Shown one piece after another: positions 15,264-24,306 of a stretch of 64,000 nt of DNA. The DNA is from Siphonobacter aquaeclarae (GTDB lineage: Bacteria; Bacteroidota; Bacteroidia; Cytophagales; Spirosomataceae). Position numbers and translations under genes: made by a program. Each line of letters starts with the position of its first letter. The stretch's first letter is position 1. The stretch is taken from NCBI RefSeq assembly GCF_900103285.1, contig NZ_FNGS01000003.1, forward strand, positions 671,997 to 735,996, read 5' to 3'. The notes below the pieces were generated by a model, which was not told where the DNA came from, ran no database searches, and was given only the letters and a program-made list of their open reading frames with translations.

Positions 15264-17624
15264 CTAGTTACGTCCGCCTACTGCGCCGGAGGTAGACCGC
15301 TGCTGCTGCATCGGGTTTTGCTGCGGAGCGCCGCCTGCGCGTTGCTTGAAGACCTGGAAGCGGGTCGGTTGCGCCGCCTGACGCGGATAGGCGTTGTTTT
15401 CGGTGTCGATGTCGGCGATTTCCATGTACGGGTCCAGCGTCCACTGCGTTACCTTCTTGTCGGTCGGGATCACCTTGCGGATCTGTATGTCGTTCATGCG
15501 CCAGATTTCGGCCGGGTAGCGGAATACTTCGCTCGTGCCGTCTTCGTACTGCGCCTTCAGGATCACCGGCATGGGCAAACCGCCCTTGTTCTTCACCGTC
15601 AGCGTGTAGAAATTCTTGCCGGATTCGAGGAGTTTGCGCTCTTCGTCGGTCAGCGAGGCCAGGTATTCGGCGTATTTCTTCTTTTCGGCATCGGTGACGG
15701 CATAGCGGTCGTAGCTGTTGTAGAAGTCCTTCATGTTCGGATTCGCTTCTACGACAGTTTCCTTGATATCTTTCTTGTTGCGCTCTACGGCCAGGGTCTG
15801 GCGCTTTTTGTCGTCGATGACTTTCTGAGCGGCTTTCTTCACGGCCGGGTCCATCGGGTCTACGGCAAACCATTCTACTTCCACCAGGTCCTGATCTACG
15901 GGTTCTACGCCGTAAAACCAGCCTTTCCAGAACCAGTCGAGGTCCACGCCCGAAGCGTCTTCCATCGTCCGGAAGAAATCTGCCGGCGTCGGGTGCTTGA
16001 ACGCCCAGCGACGCGCGTATTCCTTAAAGGCATAGTCAAACAGCTCGCGGCCCATGATCGTCTCCCGGAGGATGTTCAGGCCCGTAGCGGGCTTCGCATA
16101 CGCGTTGGGGCCGAACTGTAATACGTTATCAGAAGACGACATGATCGGTACCTGCGTGCTCGGCGCCGATTTCATGTAATCCACAATGTACTGAGGCTCG
16201 CCGCGACGGCTGGGGAAGTTGCGGTCCCACTCCTGCTCGGCCAGGTACTGGCAGAAGGTATTGAGGCCTTCGTCCATCCAGGACCACTGCCGCTCGTCAG
16301 AATTGACGATCATCGGGAAGAAGTTGTGCCCTACTTCGTGGATGATAACCCCGATCATGCCATACTTTACTGATTCAGAGTAGGTTCCGTCCGGTTCCGG
16401 GCGACCGCCGTTGAAGCTGATCATCGGGTACTCCATCCCGCCGCCGGGCGTGGCGTGGCAGGAAATCGCGACCGGGTACGGGTAGGCAATGGTACGTGCG
16501 GAGTAGCTCTTCAGCGTGTGGGCAATTACCTGGGTCGAGTACTTCTCCCACAGCGGGTTGCCTTCTTTCGAGAAGTAGCTCATACAGAGGACTTTCTTGC
16601 CCTGTACGTCGGTCATCATGGCGTCCCAGATGAACTTCCGGCTGGAGGTAAACGCGAAATCGCGGACGTTGTCGGCCTTGAAGATCCAGGTTTTCTTGCC
16701 GGTAGGCTTGCCTTTTTCGGCGGTAACGGCCTCGTCCTGCGTCACGATGAGCGTCGGATCCTTGAAGTTCTTCTTCGCTTTTTCGAGACGCTCGAGTTGC
16801 GTTTTAGACAGAACCTGTGCATAGTTCTGGCACTCGCCGGATGCGCCGACGATGTGGTCGTTCGGCGCTGTGATCGCTACCTTATAGTTACCGAAGGGCA
16901 CGGTAAACTCGCCCTGGCCGAGGAACTGCTTGTGCTGCCAGCCGTTGACGTCGTCATACACGGCCATCCGCGGGAACCAGTGCGCGATGAAGTAGTTGTA
17001 GTTGCCGTCTTTCGGGAAAAACTCCATCCCTGACCGGCCGTAGTAATCCGTGATGTTGTAGTTCCACTCCACCGAGAAGCTGAACGACTGCCCCGTCTTG
17101 AGCGGCGCGGGCAGGTCGATGCGCATCATCGTGTGGTTGGTGGTGGTGTGCAACGCATTGCCTTTCAGGTCTTTGACTGAAATAATGTTGTATCCGTACT
17201 CCTTCTTGGCGCCGCCGGCGAGCCGGGTGAGCTGCGCGGTAGACATGCCGTCTTCGTTGATGCCGCCGAGCTGCGTGGTAGCGCCGATGGCGTCTTTCTT
17301 GAAGAGGTTCTGGTCGAGCTGGATCCACAGATACGGCAGCTCATCGGGCGAATAATTGAAATAGGTAACTGTTTCGGTGCCGATGATGCGCTGGTTGGCG
17401 TCGTCGAGCTCCACTTTGATGTCATAGTCGGCTCGCTGCTGCCAGTACTCCTTGCCGGGAGCGCCGGAGGCGGTGCGCGTGGTGTTCGGTGTCGGCAGGG
17501 TGGTGCCCATTTGTTCGAAGCGGGTGTTCGCGTTGAACTGTGCCGAGGGAAGATTGCCGCGTTGGGCAAACACAGAAGGGGCGAGGGCACAGACTGTACC
17601 CAGCGCCAGAAGCAGACGTCTCAT
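15264..17624 (-). CDS. Secreted M1-family zinc metallopeptidase
   Basis: This 786-residue protein has a signal peptide ending near SVFAQR. The N-terminal beta domain of M1 aminopeptidases (about 65-290) is followed by the gluzincin core: GGGMEYP (394-400, replacing the classic GxMEN exopeptidase motif), HEVGH (429-433) and the third zinc ligand E452 in WMDEGLN. The C-terminal part is extended and ends in a Gln-rich low-complexity tail. The enzyme probably cleaves peptides outside the cytoplasm. The altered exopeptidase motif is usual in this Bacteroidota subgroup and leaves specificity open. A terminator follows and the next gene is divergent. Confidence 0.93.
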   Translation of the reverse strand: MRRLLLALGTVCALAPSVFAQRGNLPSAQFNANTRFEQMGTTLPTPNTTRTASGAPGKEYWQQRADYDIKVELDDANQRIIGTETVTYFNYSPDELPYLWIQLDQNLFKKDAIGATTQLGGINEDGMSTAQLTRLAGGAKKEYGYNIISVKDLKGNALHTTTNHTMMRIDLPAPLKTGQSFSFSVEWNYNITDYYGRSGMEFFPKDGNYNYFIAHWFPRMAVYDDVNGWQHKQFLGQGEFTVPFGNYKVAITAPNDHIVGASGECQNYAQVLSKTQLERLEKAKKNFKDPTLIVTQDEAVTAEKGKPTGKKTWIFKADNVRDFAFTSSRKFIWDAMMTDVQGKKVLCMSYFSKEGNPLWEKYSTQVIAHTLKSYSARTIAYPYPVAISCHATPGGGMEYPMISFNGGRPEPDGTYSESVKYGMIGVIIHEVGHNFFPMIVNSDERQWSWMDEGLNTFCQYLAEQEWDRNFPSRRGEPQYIVDYMKSAPSTQVPIMSSSDNVLQFGPNAYAKPATGLNILRETIMGRELFDYAFKEYARRWAFKHPTPADFFRTMEDASGVDLDWFWKGWFYGVEPVDQDLVEVEWFAVDPMDPAVKKAAQKVIDDKKRQTLAVERNKKDIKETVVEANPNMKDFYNSYDRYAVTDAEKKKYAEYLASLTDEERKLLESGKNFYTLTVKNKGGLPMPVILKAQYEDGTSEVFRYPAEIWRMNDIQIRKVIPTDKKVTQWTLDPYMEIADIDTENNAYPRQAAQPTRFQVFKQRAGGAPQQNPMQQQRSTSGAVGGRN

Positions 17625-17974
17625 CCGTGATGAAGCTGAAATGATGTAAGTGATAATGGTTCGAAGATAGCAAAAATTCGGGGCAGGTCGAAAGAAGGCA
17701 TAGATCGTTCGGCCAAAGGCGGGTTTTCGGCGACAAATCGTTGCCGCGTACCAGGGGCGGAGAGAGGAAGCGGCTGCCTTTTATTGAACGATTGGTTAAT
17801 GAAACCCGCTGTCTTTCAGGCTTTTCCGTTTTCGGGAGAATGTTACGGAATTGTTAACAAGACCCGGTCTAAACTTCACTGTCTGTTAAAAGTGCCGAAA
17901 AACTGAGGTAATAAGCCAAACCCAATTTTGTGCCAGCAATGACCAATAGAAAAACTGAAAACTAAAAGGCGAAT
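17625..17974. other. Divergent intergenic region (350 bp)
   Basis: The region lies between the divergent M1 peptidase and TonB-receptor genes, so it should hold both promoters. I see only weak candidates: TATCTTCG on the minus strand (17662-17669) and CAATTTTG on the + strand near 17930, neither with a good upstream TTG. No gene or repeat is evident. Confidence 0.5.
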
Positions 17975-20839
17975 ATGTTACGTCTACTTTTAACGCTCTC
18001 CCTAACCTTTACCGGCCTGCTGGCGACAGCCCAGACCGGGGTGATCCGAGGTAAAATCAGCGATGCCAAGACGAAGGAAGGCATCATCGGGGCAACCGTC
18101 CGTCTGGAAGGTACCTCGCATGGAACGCAAACCGACGTCAGCGGCGCGTTTGTCATCAACAACATTCCGGCGGGTACGCACAAGGTTTCGGTAACGTACA
18201 TTTCGTACCAAACCCGCGAAATCCCCAACGTTCGCGTCGAGTCCGGAAACACGACCACACTCGAAACCGAACTCATCGAAGAAGGCAAGACACTCTCTGA
18301 TGTTGTCGTCCGCGCTTCCCGTTCCACCAATACCGAAGTAGCAGTCATTTCCGAAATCAAGCAGTTCAAGCCGATTGCCGTTGGTATTTCTTCCCTCCAG
18401 ATTCAAAAATCGCAGGACCGCGACGCGGCAGCTGCCATCCGCCGGGTGCCGGGTGTGTCGATCGTCGACAACCGCTTTGTGATGGTACGGGGTCTGAGTT
18501 CCCGTTACAACACGGTCATGGTGAACGACATGATCACGCCTTCTACGGAAGTCGACGTACGTTCTTTCTCTTTTGATCTGATTCCCAGCAACATCCTCGA
18601 CCGTATGATCATCTTCAAGTCCGGCGCTGCCGAACTTCCGGGTGACTTCGCCGGCGGGGTGATCAAGATTTATACCAAGAAAAAGCCGGACCGCAACTTC
18701 ACCGACGTAGGAGTGACGCTCGGATACCGCGCTAATACGACATTCAAGGATGTGCAGTCGCACGACCGCGGCAGCATGGCCTGGCTCGGCCTTTGGGACA
18801 AGAGCCAGCAGATCCCGACAAGCTTCCCCACTGACGCAGCTACTTTTAATAACCTTCCGGCAGCTGTCCGCTCGTCGTACGCACAACTGTTTCCCAACAG
18901 CTGGGCGCTGACGCCGATGACGGTTACCCCCGACATTCGTTTAGCCTTCAACCTGGGCCGCCGCTTCGACATCGGCGAAACCCGTATCAGTAACCTGACG
19001 AGTATCAATTATTCCAACACGAACCAGTTTTCCGACATTTCCCTGCGTACGTACAACAACGGGAGCGTCGCCAACGACCTGGCGCAGCGGTACAACGACG
19101 CGATGTATCAGCGTCAGACCCGCCTCGGTGTTCTGCACAACTGGGCGTTCAAATTCTCTCCTTCCTTTAATATGGAATGGAAGACGCTCTTTAATCAGCT
19201 CGGAAACACCGAAACGACGGTGCGGAACGGAGAAAGTGTTGTTGAAGACCGCGACATTATCTCGTACTCCGAACGATTCGAGAACCGCAGTATCCTGACG
19301 AGCCAGCTTTCCGGCGAAAACATCGTTAGCGATCAGCTCAAGCTCGACTGGATGGCCGGCTTCGGCTACACCGGACGCTGGGAGCCCGACTGGAAGCGTG
19401 TCCGCTACCAGCGTGAGAAAGTAAGCAGCGGTCCGCAGAACGAATTCACGGTATCCACCCCGAACGACCCCAGCCCGCTGGAATCCGGACGGTTCTGGTC
19501 CAAGACCCATGAATTTGTGTATTCCGGCGCCGTCAACGTACAGAAGAAATTCGGCAACCCTGCCGATCGGGAGCCGGCTACCCTGCGTTTCGGCGCCTAT
19601 GTGGAGCAGAAGGACCGCGATTTCAACGCCCGTTTCTACGGCTATCAGCGCCAGGGCAACATGAGCGGCGTATCCAACCTGCCGATTGATCAGGTATTTG
19701 GAAACCAGCACATCGGCGGAGCGGAAGGAAGCTACTCCCTGCGCGACGGTACAAAGGCCATTGACTCCTACAACGCAAGCAATACCTATCTGGCCGGGTA
19801 TGTAGGCGGTGACGTATACTTCAGCCCGAAAGCCAGCCTGACCCTCGGTTTCCGTGGTGAATACAACATCCGGAAGCTGGGTAACCCGAATGACGCGAGC
19901 CTCGTCAACCAGGGAATTTTCAGCCCGCTGCCCTCGCTGAATTTTACGTACAAGCTGAGCGACAAACAAAATCTCCGTCTGGCGTATTCTTACACGGTTA
20001 ACCGCCCGGAATTCCGGGAGCAGGCGCCCTTCAGCTATTATGATTTCTCGTTCAATGCCGACGTTCGCGGAAACCAGACCCTCAAAACCGCTACGATTCA
20101 GAACGTCGATGCGAAGTGGGAACTGTATCCGTCTGACGGTGAGCTGATTTCCGTCACCGGTTTCTACAAGTACTTCCAGAATCCGATCGAAAACTTCCTG
20201 CTTCCGCAGGCCAACGGTCTGGCGTATACCTTTATTAATACGAAGAACGCCACCAGTTACGGTATCGAGCTGGAAGCGCGCAAGTCACTGGCTTCCACCG
20301 GTGTCAGCTTCCTGAAAAACCTGACGCTGGTCGGAAACGTCTCGCTCATCAAGAGTACCATCAGCCTCGGCGACGTGGTAAAAGCGCCGGACCTCTCCGG
20401 AGCCATCCAGGACTATGATCTGAAAGGAATTACTGATACCAAGCGGGCGATGATGAACCAGTCGCCGTACCTCATCAACGCCGGTATCTACTATGCAGCG
20501 CCGAGCGGCTGGCAGGCCAATATCCTGTACAACGTCTTCGGTCCCCGGATTTTCGCGGTCGGAAACGTCAACAGCCCGACGGTGTATGAAATGCCGCGGA
20601 ACGTCATCGACCTGAACGTCAGCAAAACCTTCGCCAAACGCTGGGAAGTACGCGTCGGGATTCAGGACGTGCTGAACCAGGCCTACCGCCTGAGTCAGGA
20701 TTTCAATCACAATGCCAAAATCGATAAGGACGTCACGTCCCAGACAGCCAATGCCGATCAGGAAATCCGCCGCTTCAAGCGCGGTTCCTACAGCACGGTC
20801 AGCCTGGTATACACGTTTGGCCGTTCGATTATCCCATAA
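17975..20839 (+). CDS. TonB-dependent receptor (non-SusC type)
   Basis: This 954-residue outer-membrane receptor has a signal peptide ending at LLATAQ. A CarboxypepD_reg-like domain spans about 22-105 (GVIRGKISDAKTKEGIIGATV), followed by the plug (LSDVVVRASRS, ISSLQIQKSQDRDAAAAIRR, VMVRGLSSRYNTVMVNDM) and a long beta-barrel. It has no STN domain, and no sigma/FecR pair adjoins it. A lipoprotein with an IPT/TIG domain follows after 41 nt, a common pairing in which the lipoprotein sits at the cell surface. The substrate is unknown; the plug style resembles receptors for metals, siderophores or peptides rather than SusC transporters. Confidence 0.92.
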   Translation: MLRLLLTLSLTFTGLLATAQTGVIRGKISDAKTKEGIIGATVRLEGTSHGTQTDVSGAFVINNIPAGTHKVSVTYISYQTREIPNVRVESGNTTTLETELIEEGKTLSDVVVRASRSTNTEVAVISEIKQFKPIAVGISSLQIQKSQDRDAAAAIRRVPGVSIVDNRFVMVRGLSSRYNTVMVNDMITPSTEVDVRSFSFDLIPSNILDRMIIFKSGAAELPGDFAGGVIKIYTKKKPDRNFTDVGVTLGYRANTTFKDVQSHDRGSMAWLGLWDKSQQIPTSFPTDAATFNNLPAAVRSSYAQLFPNSWALTPMTVTPDIRLAFNLGRRFDIGETRISNLTSINYSNTNQFSDISLRTYNNGSVANDLAQRYNDAMYQRQTRLGVLHNWAFKFSPSFNMEWKTLFNQLGNTETTVRNGESVVEDRDIISYSERFENRSILTSQLSGENIVSDQLKLDWMAGFGYTGRWEPDWKRVRYQREKVSSGPQNEFTVSTPNDPSPLESGRFWSKTHEFVYSGAVNVQKKFGNPADREPATLRFGAYVEQKDRDFNARFYGYQRQGNMSGVSNLPIDQVFGNQHIGGAEGSYSLRDGTKAIDSYNASNTYLAGYVGGDVYFSPKASLTLGFRGEYNIRKLGNPNDASLVNQGIFSPLPSLNFTYKLSDKQNLRLAYSYTVNRPEFREQAPFSYYDFSFNADVRGNQTLKTATIQNVDAKWELYPSDGELISVTGFYKYFQNPIENFLLPQANGLAYTFINTKNATSYGIELEARKSLASTGVSFLKNLTLVGNVSLIKSTISLGDVVKAPDLSGAIQDYDLKGITDTKRAMMNQSPYLINAGIYYAAPSGWQANILYNVFGPRIFAVGNVNSPTVYEMPRNVIDLNVSKTFAKRWEVRVGIQDVLNQAYRLSQDFNHNAKIDKDVTSQTANADQEIRRFKRGSYSTVSLVYTFGRSIIP

Positions 20840-20880
20840 AAACCAATAGTACATCCATTTCTTAACTCAAGAAGAGCGCT

Positions 20881-22554
20881 ATGAAGCTGTTCCAATCCCT
20901 GCGATACCTGATGCTGGCCGTGGCTGCCGTGCTGTTTGTCGCATCCTGTAACAACGACGATTCGCCTGCACCGGTAGTCACGGTAACGGGAGTCAACCCG
21001 ACCAGCGGCCCTGTAGGCTCAGACATTACCATTGCCGGTACCGAATTCGGTTCCGACACCACAGGCGTAAAGGTGACGTTCACCGGCGGCGCCCGTGCCA
21101 AACTCAAGTCTGTTGCGCCGACGGCCATCGTGGCTACCGTACCTTCCGGAGCGAAAGACGGCCCGATCACGGTTCAGATCGGTACCAAAGCCGCTGTAAC
21201 GAGCGCTGCTTCGTTTACGCTGGGTAACAAATCAGTTGTAGAAGTAGCCGGTGACATCACCGCCAATACTACCTGGGAAGCATCTAAAGTATACCTCATC
21301 AAAGGATTCGTATACGTCAAAGACGGCGTAACCCTGACGATCCAGCCGGGTACCATCATCAAAGGTGCCACGAAGGATCAGGATCCGGCTAAAACCGACA
21401 AGGGAGGTACCCTGATCGTTCAGCCGGGTGGCAAGCTGATGGCCGAAGGAACGGCTTCCCAGCCCATCGTCTTCACGTCTTCAAAGCCCGCCGGTAGCCG
21501 TAACTACGGTGACTGGGGTGGCGTAGTACTCATCGGTAAGGCTCCGACCAACCGCCCGGGTGCAACCAACTTCGAAGGTGGTATCACCGGTACGACAGGT
21601 ACTTATAACGTCCCGACGGACAACTCCGGCTCCCTGAAGTATGTGCGTATCGAGTTCGGCGGTATCGCCCTCTCAAACACGGCCAACTCTGAAATCAACG
21701 GTCTGACGCTCTACGGCGTAGGTTCAGGTACTACGCTCGACCACATCCAGGTTTCCTACTCCGGTGACGATTCCTACGAGTGGTTCGGCGGTACGGTAAA
21801 CGCAAAATACCTCGTTGCTTACCGCGGTTGGGATGACGATTGGGATACCGATTGGGGTTTCTCCGGTAAAGTTCAGTTTGCCGTATCTCTCCGTGATCCG
21901 GAAGTAGCTGACCAATCCACTTCCAATGGTTTCGAATCCGATAACTTCGATCCGGGTACGCCTGCTACCGATGCGAACAACGGTCTGCCCCTCACCGGCG
22001 CTGTGTTTGCCAACGTCAGTAACTTCGTCTTCTCAACGGCTCCGAGCACGGCCAACACGCCGAAAGGCTCAGGCGCTTACGGACGCGGTATGCACCTTCG
22101 CCGGAACACGTCGATCAGCATCTTCAACTCGCTGCTCGTAGGCTATCCGGAAGGCCTCCGTCTTGACGGAACGACTACCCTGGCAAACGCTACGGCCAAC
22201 AACATGCAGCTGCGCGGTATCGTCGTGGCAAATACGCTGACTCCCCTGGCAATCGCCGGTGGCGTGACGCAGGAGCAGGTTACGACCTTCTTCAGCACGG
22301 CGGCGTTCATGAACTCCATCGTTACCCTGGCTGACCTCGGTACGCTGAAGCTCAACGCGAAAAACTTCGACCTGACAGCTCCTGCTTTCACGATCGGAAC
22401 GGATTCCCCGCTGCTGAAAGGCGCTGTCTGGACGGACAAAGGCGCCGATTCATTCTTTACGAAAGTAGATTACCGCGGCGCATTCAACGCTACCGAAAAC
22501 TGGGTAAGCGGCTGGACGAACTTCGATCCGCAAAACACGAACTACGACAAGTAA
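20881..22554 (+). CDS. IPT/TIG-domain surface lipoprotein
   Basis: This 557-residue protein has a lipoprotein signal with Cys23 (VASCNNDD). Residues about 30-120 form an IPT/TIG immunoglobulin-like domain (VTGVNPTSGPVGSDITIAGT). The rest is rich in short beta segments suggestive of a right-handed beta-helix, with distinctive stretches such as GGTLIVQPGGKLMAEGTA, YSGDDSYEWFGGTVNAKY and DWDTDWGFSGK. It follows a TonB-dependent receptor on the same strand and ends at a clear terminator, so the two form an operon. It probably acts as the surface partner of the receptor, which is inference from position. The exact function is unknown. Confidence 0.85.
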   Translation: MKLFQSLRYLMLAVAAVLFVASCNNDDSPAPVVTVTGVNPTSGPVGSDITIAGTEFGSDTTGVKVTFTGGARAKLKSVAPTAIVATVPSGAKDGPITVQIGTKAAVTSAASFTLGNKSVVEVAGDITANTTWEASKVYLIKGFVYVKDGVTLTIQPGTIIKGATKDQDPAKTDKGGTLIVQPGGKLMAEGTASQPIVFTSSKPAGSRNYGDWGGVVLIGKAPTNRPGATNFEGGITGTTGTYNVPTDNSGSLKYVRIEFGGIALSNTANSEINGLTLYGVGSGTTLDHIQVSYSGDDSYEWFGGTVNAKYLVAYRGWDDDWDTDWGFSGKVQFAVSLRDPEVADQSTSNGFESDNFDPGTPATDANNGLPLTGAVFANVSNFVFSTAPSTANTPKGSGAYGRGMHLRRNTSISIFNSLLVGYPEGLRLDGTTTLANATANNMQLRGIVVANTLTPLAIAGGVTQEQVTTFFSTAAFMNSIVTLADLGTLKLNAKNFDLTAPAFTIGTDSPLLKGAVWTDKGADSFFTKVDYRGAFNATENWVSGWTNFDPQNTNYDK

Positions 22555-22600
22555 TCAGTTCAACTGATCTTACGGATTTTTCATATTGGTGTTGCTCGAA

Positions 22601-22629
22601 AAGCCGGAGGTTCTGCCTCCGGTTTTTTT
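22601..22629 (+). terminator. Intrinsic terminator
   Basis: Arms CCGGAGG (22604-22610) and CCTCCGG (22616-22622) are followed by a run of seven T. It ends the TonB-receptor/lipoprotein operon. Confidence 0.85.
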
Positions 22630-22710
22630 ATGAATTGTTAAAAACGGACATTGATTTATATCATGTAAAGAGATTGAATATATTTAGCTGATAATCAGCC
22701 ACCCCGCGTT

Positions 22711-24081
22711 ATGAAAAAGAAATATGCAGGAATACTGCTCCTCGCTTTCTTCGCGCTTGTCTCCTGCTCCCGGAAGAAAGATCCCGTTACCCCCATATCC
22801 TCTGTTGAGAGCCTCTCCGGTTCGTTTGCGCAGGCGCTGGCCCGTGCGCTCCAGGAAAGGGACGTACGGCAGTTTGTCAAAGAAGAAGCGCTGAAAAAGT
22901 CTGACGGAGATTTTGACGTGCTGTACGCCGCCGTCAAAGACCGGAGGCTGGCGGATGGCAGGACGTTCGAAACAGCACTTGCCGCTTATGCCGAACGGGC
23001 GGATGTAGAAGGCTGGTCGAGCGGGCGGCCGCTGCTGACCATTTTTGTACCGGAACTTACCCGCTTTTCCGCTGCTTCCTGGGAGGAAGAAGTACCCGAT
23101 GTAGCGGTAGATGACAATCACTTGCAAGCATCGTCTCAACTGAAAACGTACGGCGCAACGAAAGATCCTTACCTGATTTCGGCCGGCAGCGCTCCGGATT
23201 TTCCGGTTGTGGTGGTGAAGGAAAACGAACGGATAGTAGCAAAAAGCAAATCGTCGGGCAGGGATGAATCGTTCGTGGAAAGTCAGTCCAAAACGATCAT
23301 CTGGGAGACTGCGACACACCGGTTTTACGCCATCGGGGACCAGGATTTGACCGTGTACCCGTCGAGATACAACCTGCCGAGGGATCTGGTATGGCGCTTC
23401 AATCAGCAGGATCCGTACTCGGGCCAGCGGGATTGGCTTTACTATTCTATTTTTCCGGCTCAGGGGCGGATGGAGGGCTGGATGAGCACCGGATATTGGG
23501 AACATATCCGAAACCTGAGGCTGACTTCCGCGGAGACAATGCGGGCCATCAATAGCCGGTGGACCGAAGGGAAGCTGGAACTTCATATCGTTTTGTGGCG
23601 GGTAGATCGCGGCGGAGAATTGCAGGGATTGCTGCGGACGGCGAGTTGTGCCCCGTCTGAATTGGTTAGCAGCGGCAACAAGCTGCTCACGATCGACCCC
23701 GATCTGGAACTGACAGGTTGGGACGTCCGGAATGAAGGAGACGAATGGAAGTTTACGGTCTGGGAATATGACCCGGGTACGCCCGTTCTGCGGGATGTGT
23801 CGGCCGGAACTACCTTCGGAAACAATTATATGGAGCGAAACGGAATGTTCTGGAAATCCGGTCTGGGGAATGGCAAGGAAGCGGTATTCGGGCGGTCTGC
23901 CAGGGCTATGGTACGCCTGACCTCCGGGACGGTAGAGCTCGGAGAAGCCCGCCTCACGTTTGATGCACCCGTAATCCTGAAGCGAAACGGAGAAGAAGCA
24001 TATGAATTGAACACGATCAGTACCGGAGCTGTCACGTTTGCTGTTGCGCCGGGGTATGTCATTCCTCCGGGGTGGAGGTAG
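22711..24081 (+). CDS. Hypothetical lipoprotein
   Basis: This 456-residue protein has a lipoprotein signal with Cys19 (ALVSCSRKKD). The N-terminal region (QALARALQERDVRQFVKEEALKK) is helical and of the type seen in Cytophagales lipoproteins of unknown role. The remainder looks beta-rich (PVVVVKENERIVAKS, ELHIVLWRVDRGGELQ, WKFTVWEYDPGTPVL) and may bind a ligand at the surface. I do not recognise a named family. The gene stands alone between two hairpins and is probably monocistronic. Confidence 0.8.
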   Translation: MKKKYAGILLLAFFALVSCSRKKDPVTPISSVESLSGSFAQALARALQERDVRQFVKEEALKKSDGDFDVLYAAVKDRRLADGRTFETALAAYAERADVEGWSSGRPLLTIFVPELTRFSAASWEEEVPDVAVDDNHLQASSQLKTYGATKDPYLISAGSAPDFPVVVVKENERIVAKSKSSGRDESFVESQSKTIIWETATHRFYAIGDQDLTVYPSRYNLPRDLVWRFNQQDPYSGQRDWLYYSIFPAQGRMEGWMSTGYWEHIRNLRLTSAETMRAINSRWTEGKLELHIVLWRVDRGGELQGLLRTASCAPSELVSSGNKLLTIDPDLELTGWDVRNEGDEWKFTVWEYDPGTPVLRDVSAGTTFGNNYMERNGMFWKSGLGNGKEAVFGRSARAMVRLTSGTVELGEARLTFDAPVILKRNGEEAYELNTISTGAVTFAVAPGYVIPPGWR

Positions 24082-24125
24082 GCAAAAACGCTGACGTATA
24101 CAGATCCCAGGAGGGGTCAAACCTC

Positions 24126-24156
24126 AATAGCCCGGGGCAGGAAGCCCCGGGCTATT
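24126..24156 (+). terminator. GC-rich hairpin after lipoprotein gene
   Basis: Perfect 13-bp arms (AATAGCCCGGGGC at 24126-24138 and its complement at 24144-24156) around loop AGGAA. The T-tract is weak, so it may act mainly as a transcript-end hairpin. Confidence 0.65.
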
Positions 24157-24206
24157 AAAGTGTTATATTTTCCGGTATATCCCCTTCATTATCAATAAAA
24201 AACAAC

Positions 24207-24214
24207 TACCTTTG
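24207..24214 (+). promoter_or_regulatory. -7 element of a putative rpsA promoter
   Basis: TACCTTTG fully matches TAnnTTTG and lies 93 nt before the rpsA start. No TTG is found at the usual upstream distance, so the call rests on the -7 box. Confidence 0.4.
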
Positions 24215-24306
24215 CGTTCCGTTTCGGCGGAAAGTATGTTTCACACTAAGTTCAGTCTGCTCCGTCCGGCGGGCTGATGTATCTCAGGACGAGCCAATTC
24301 TCTATT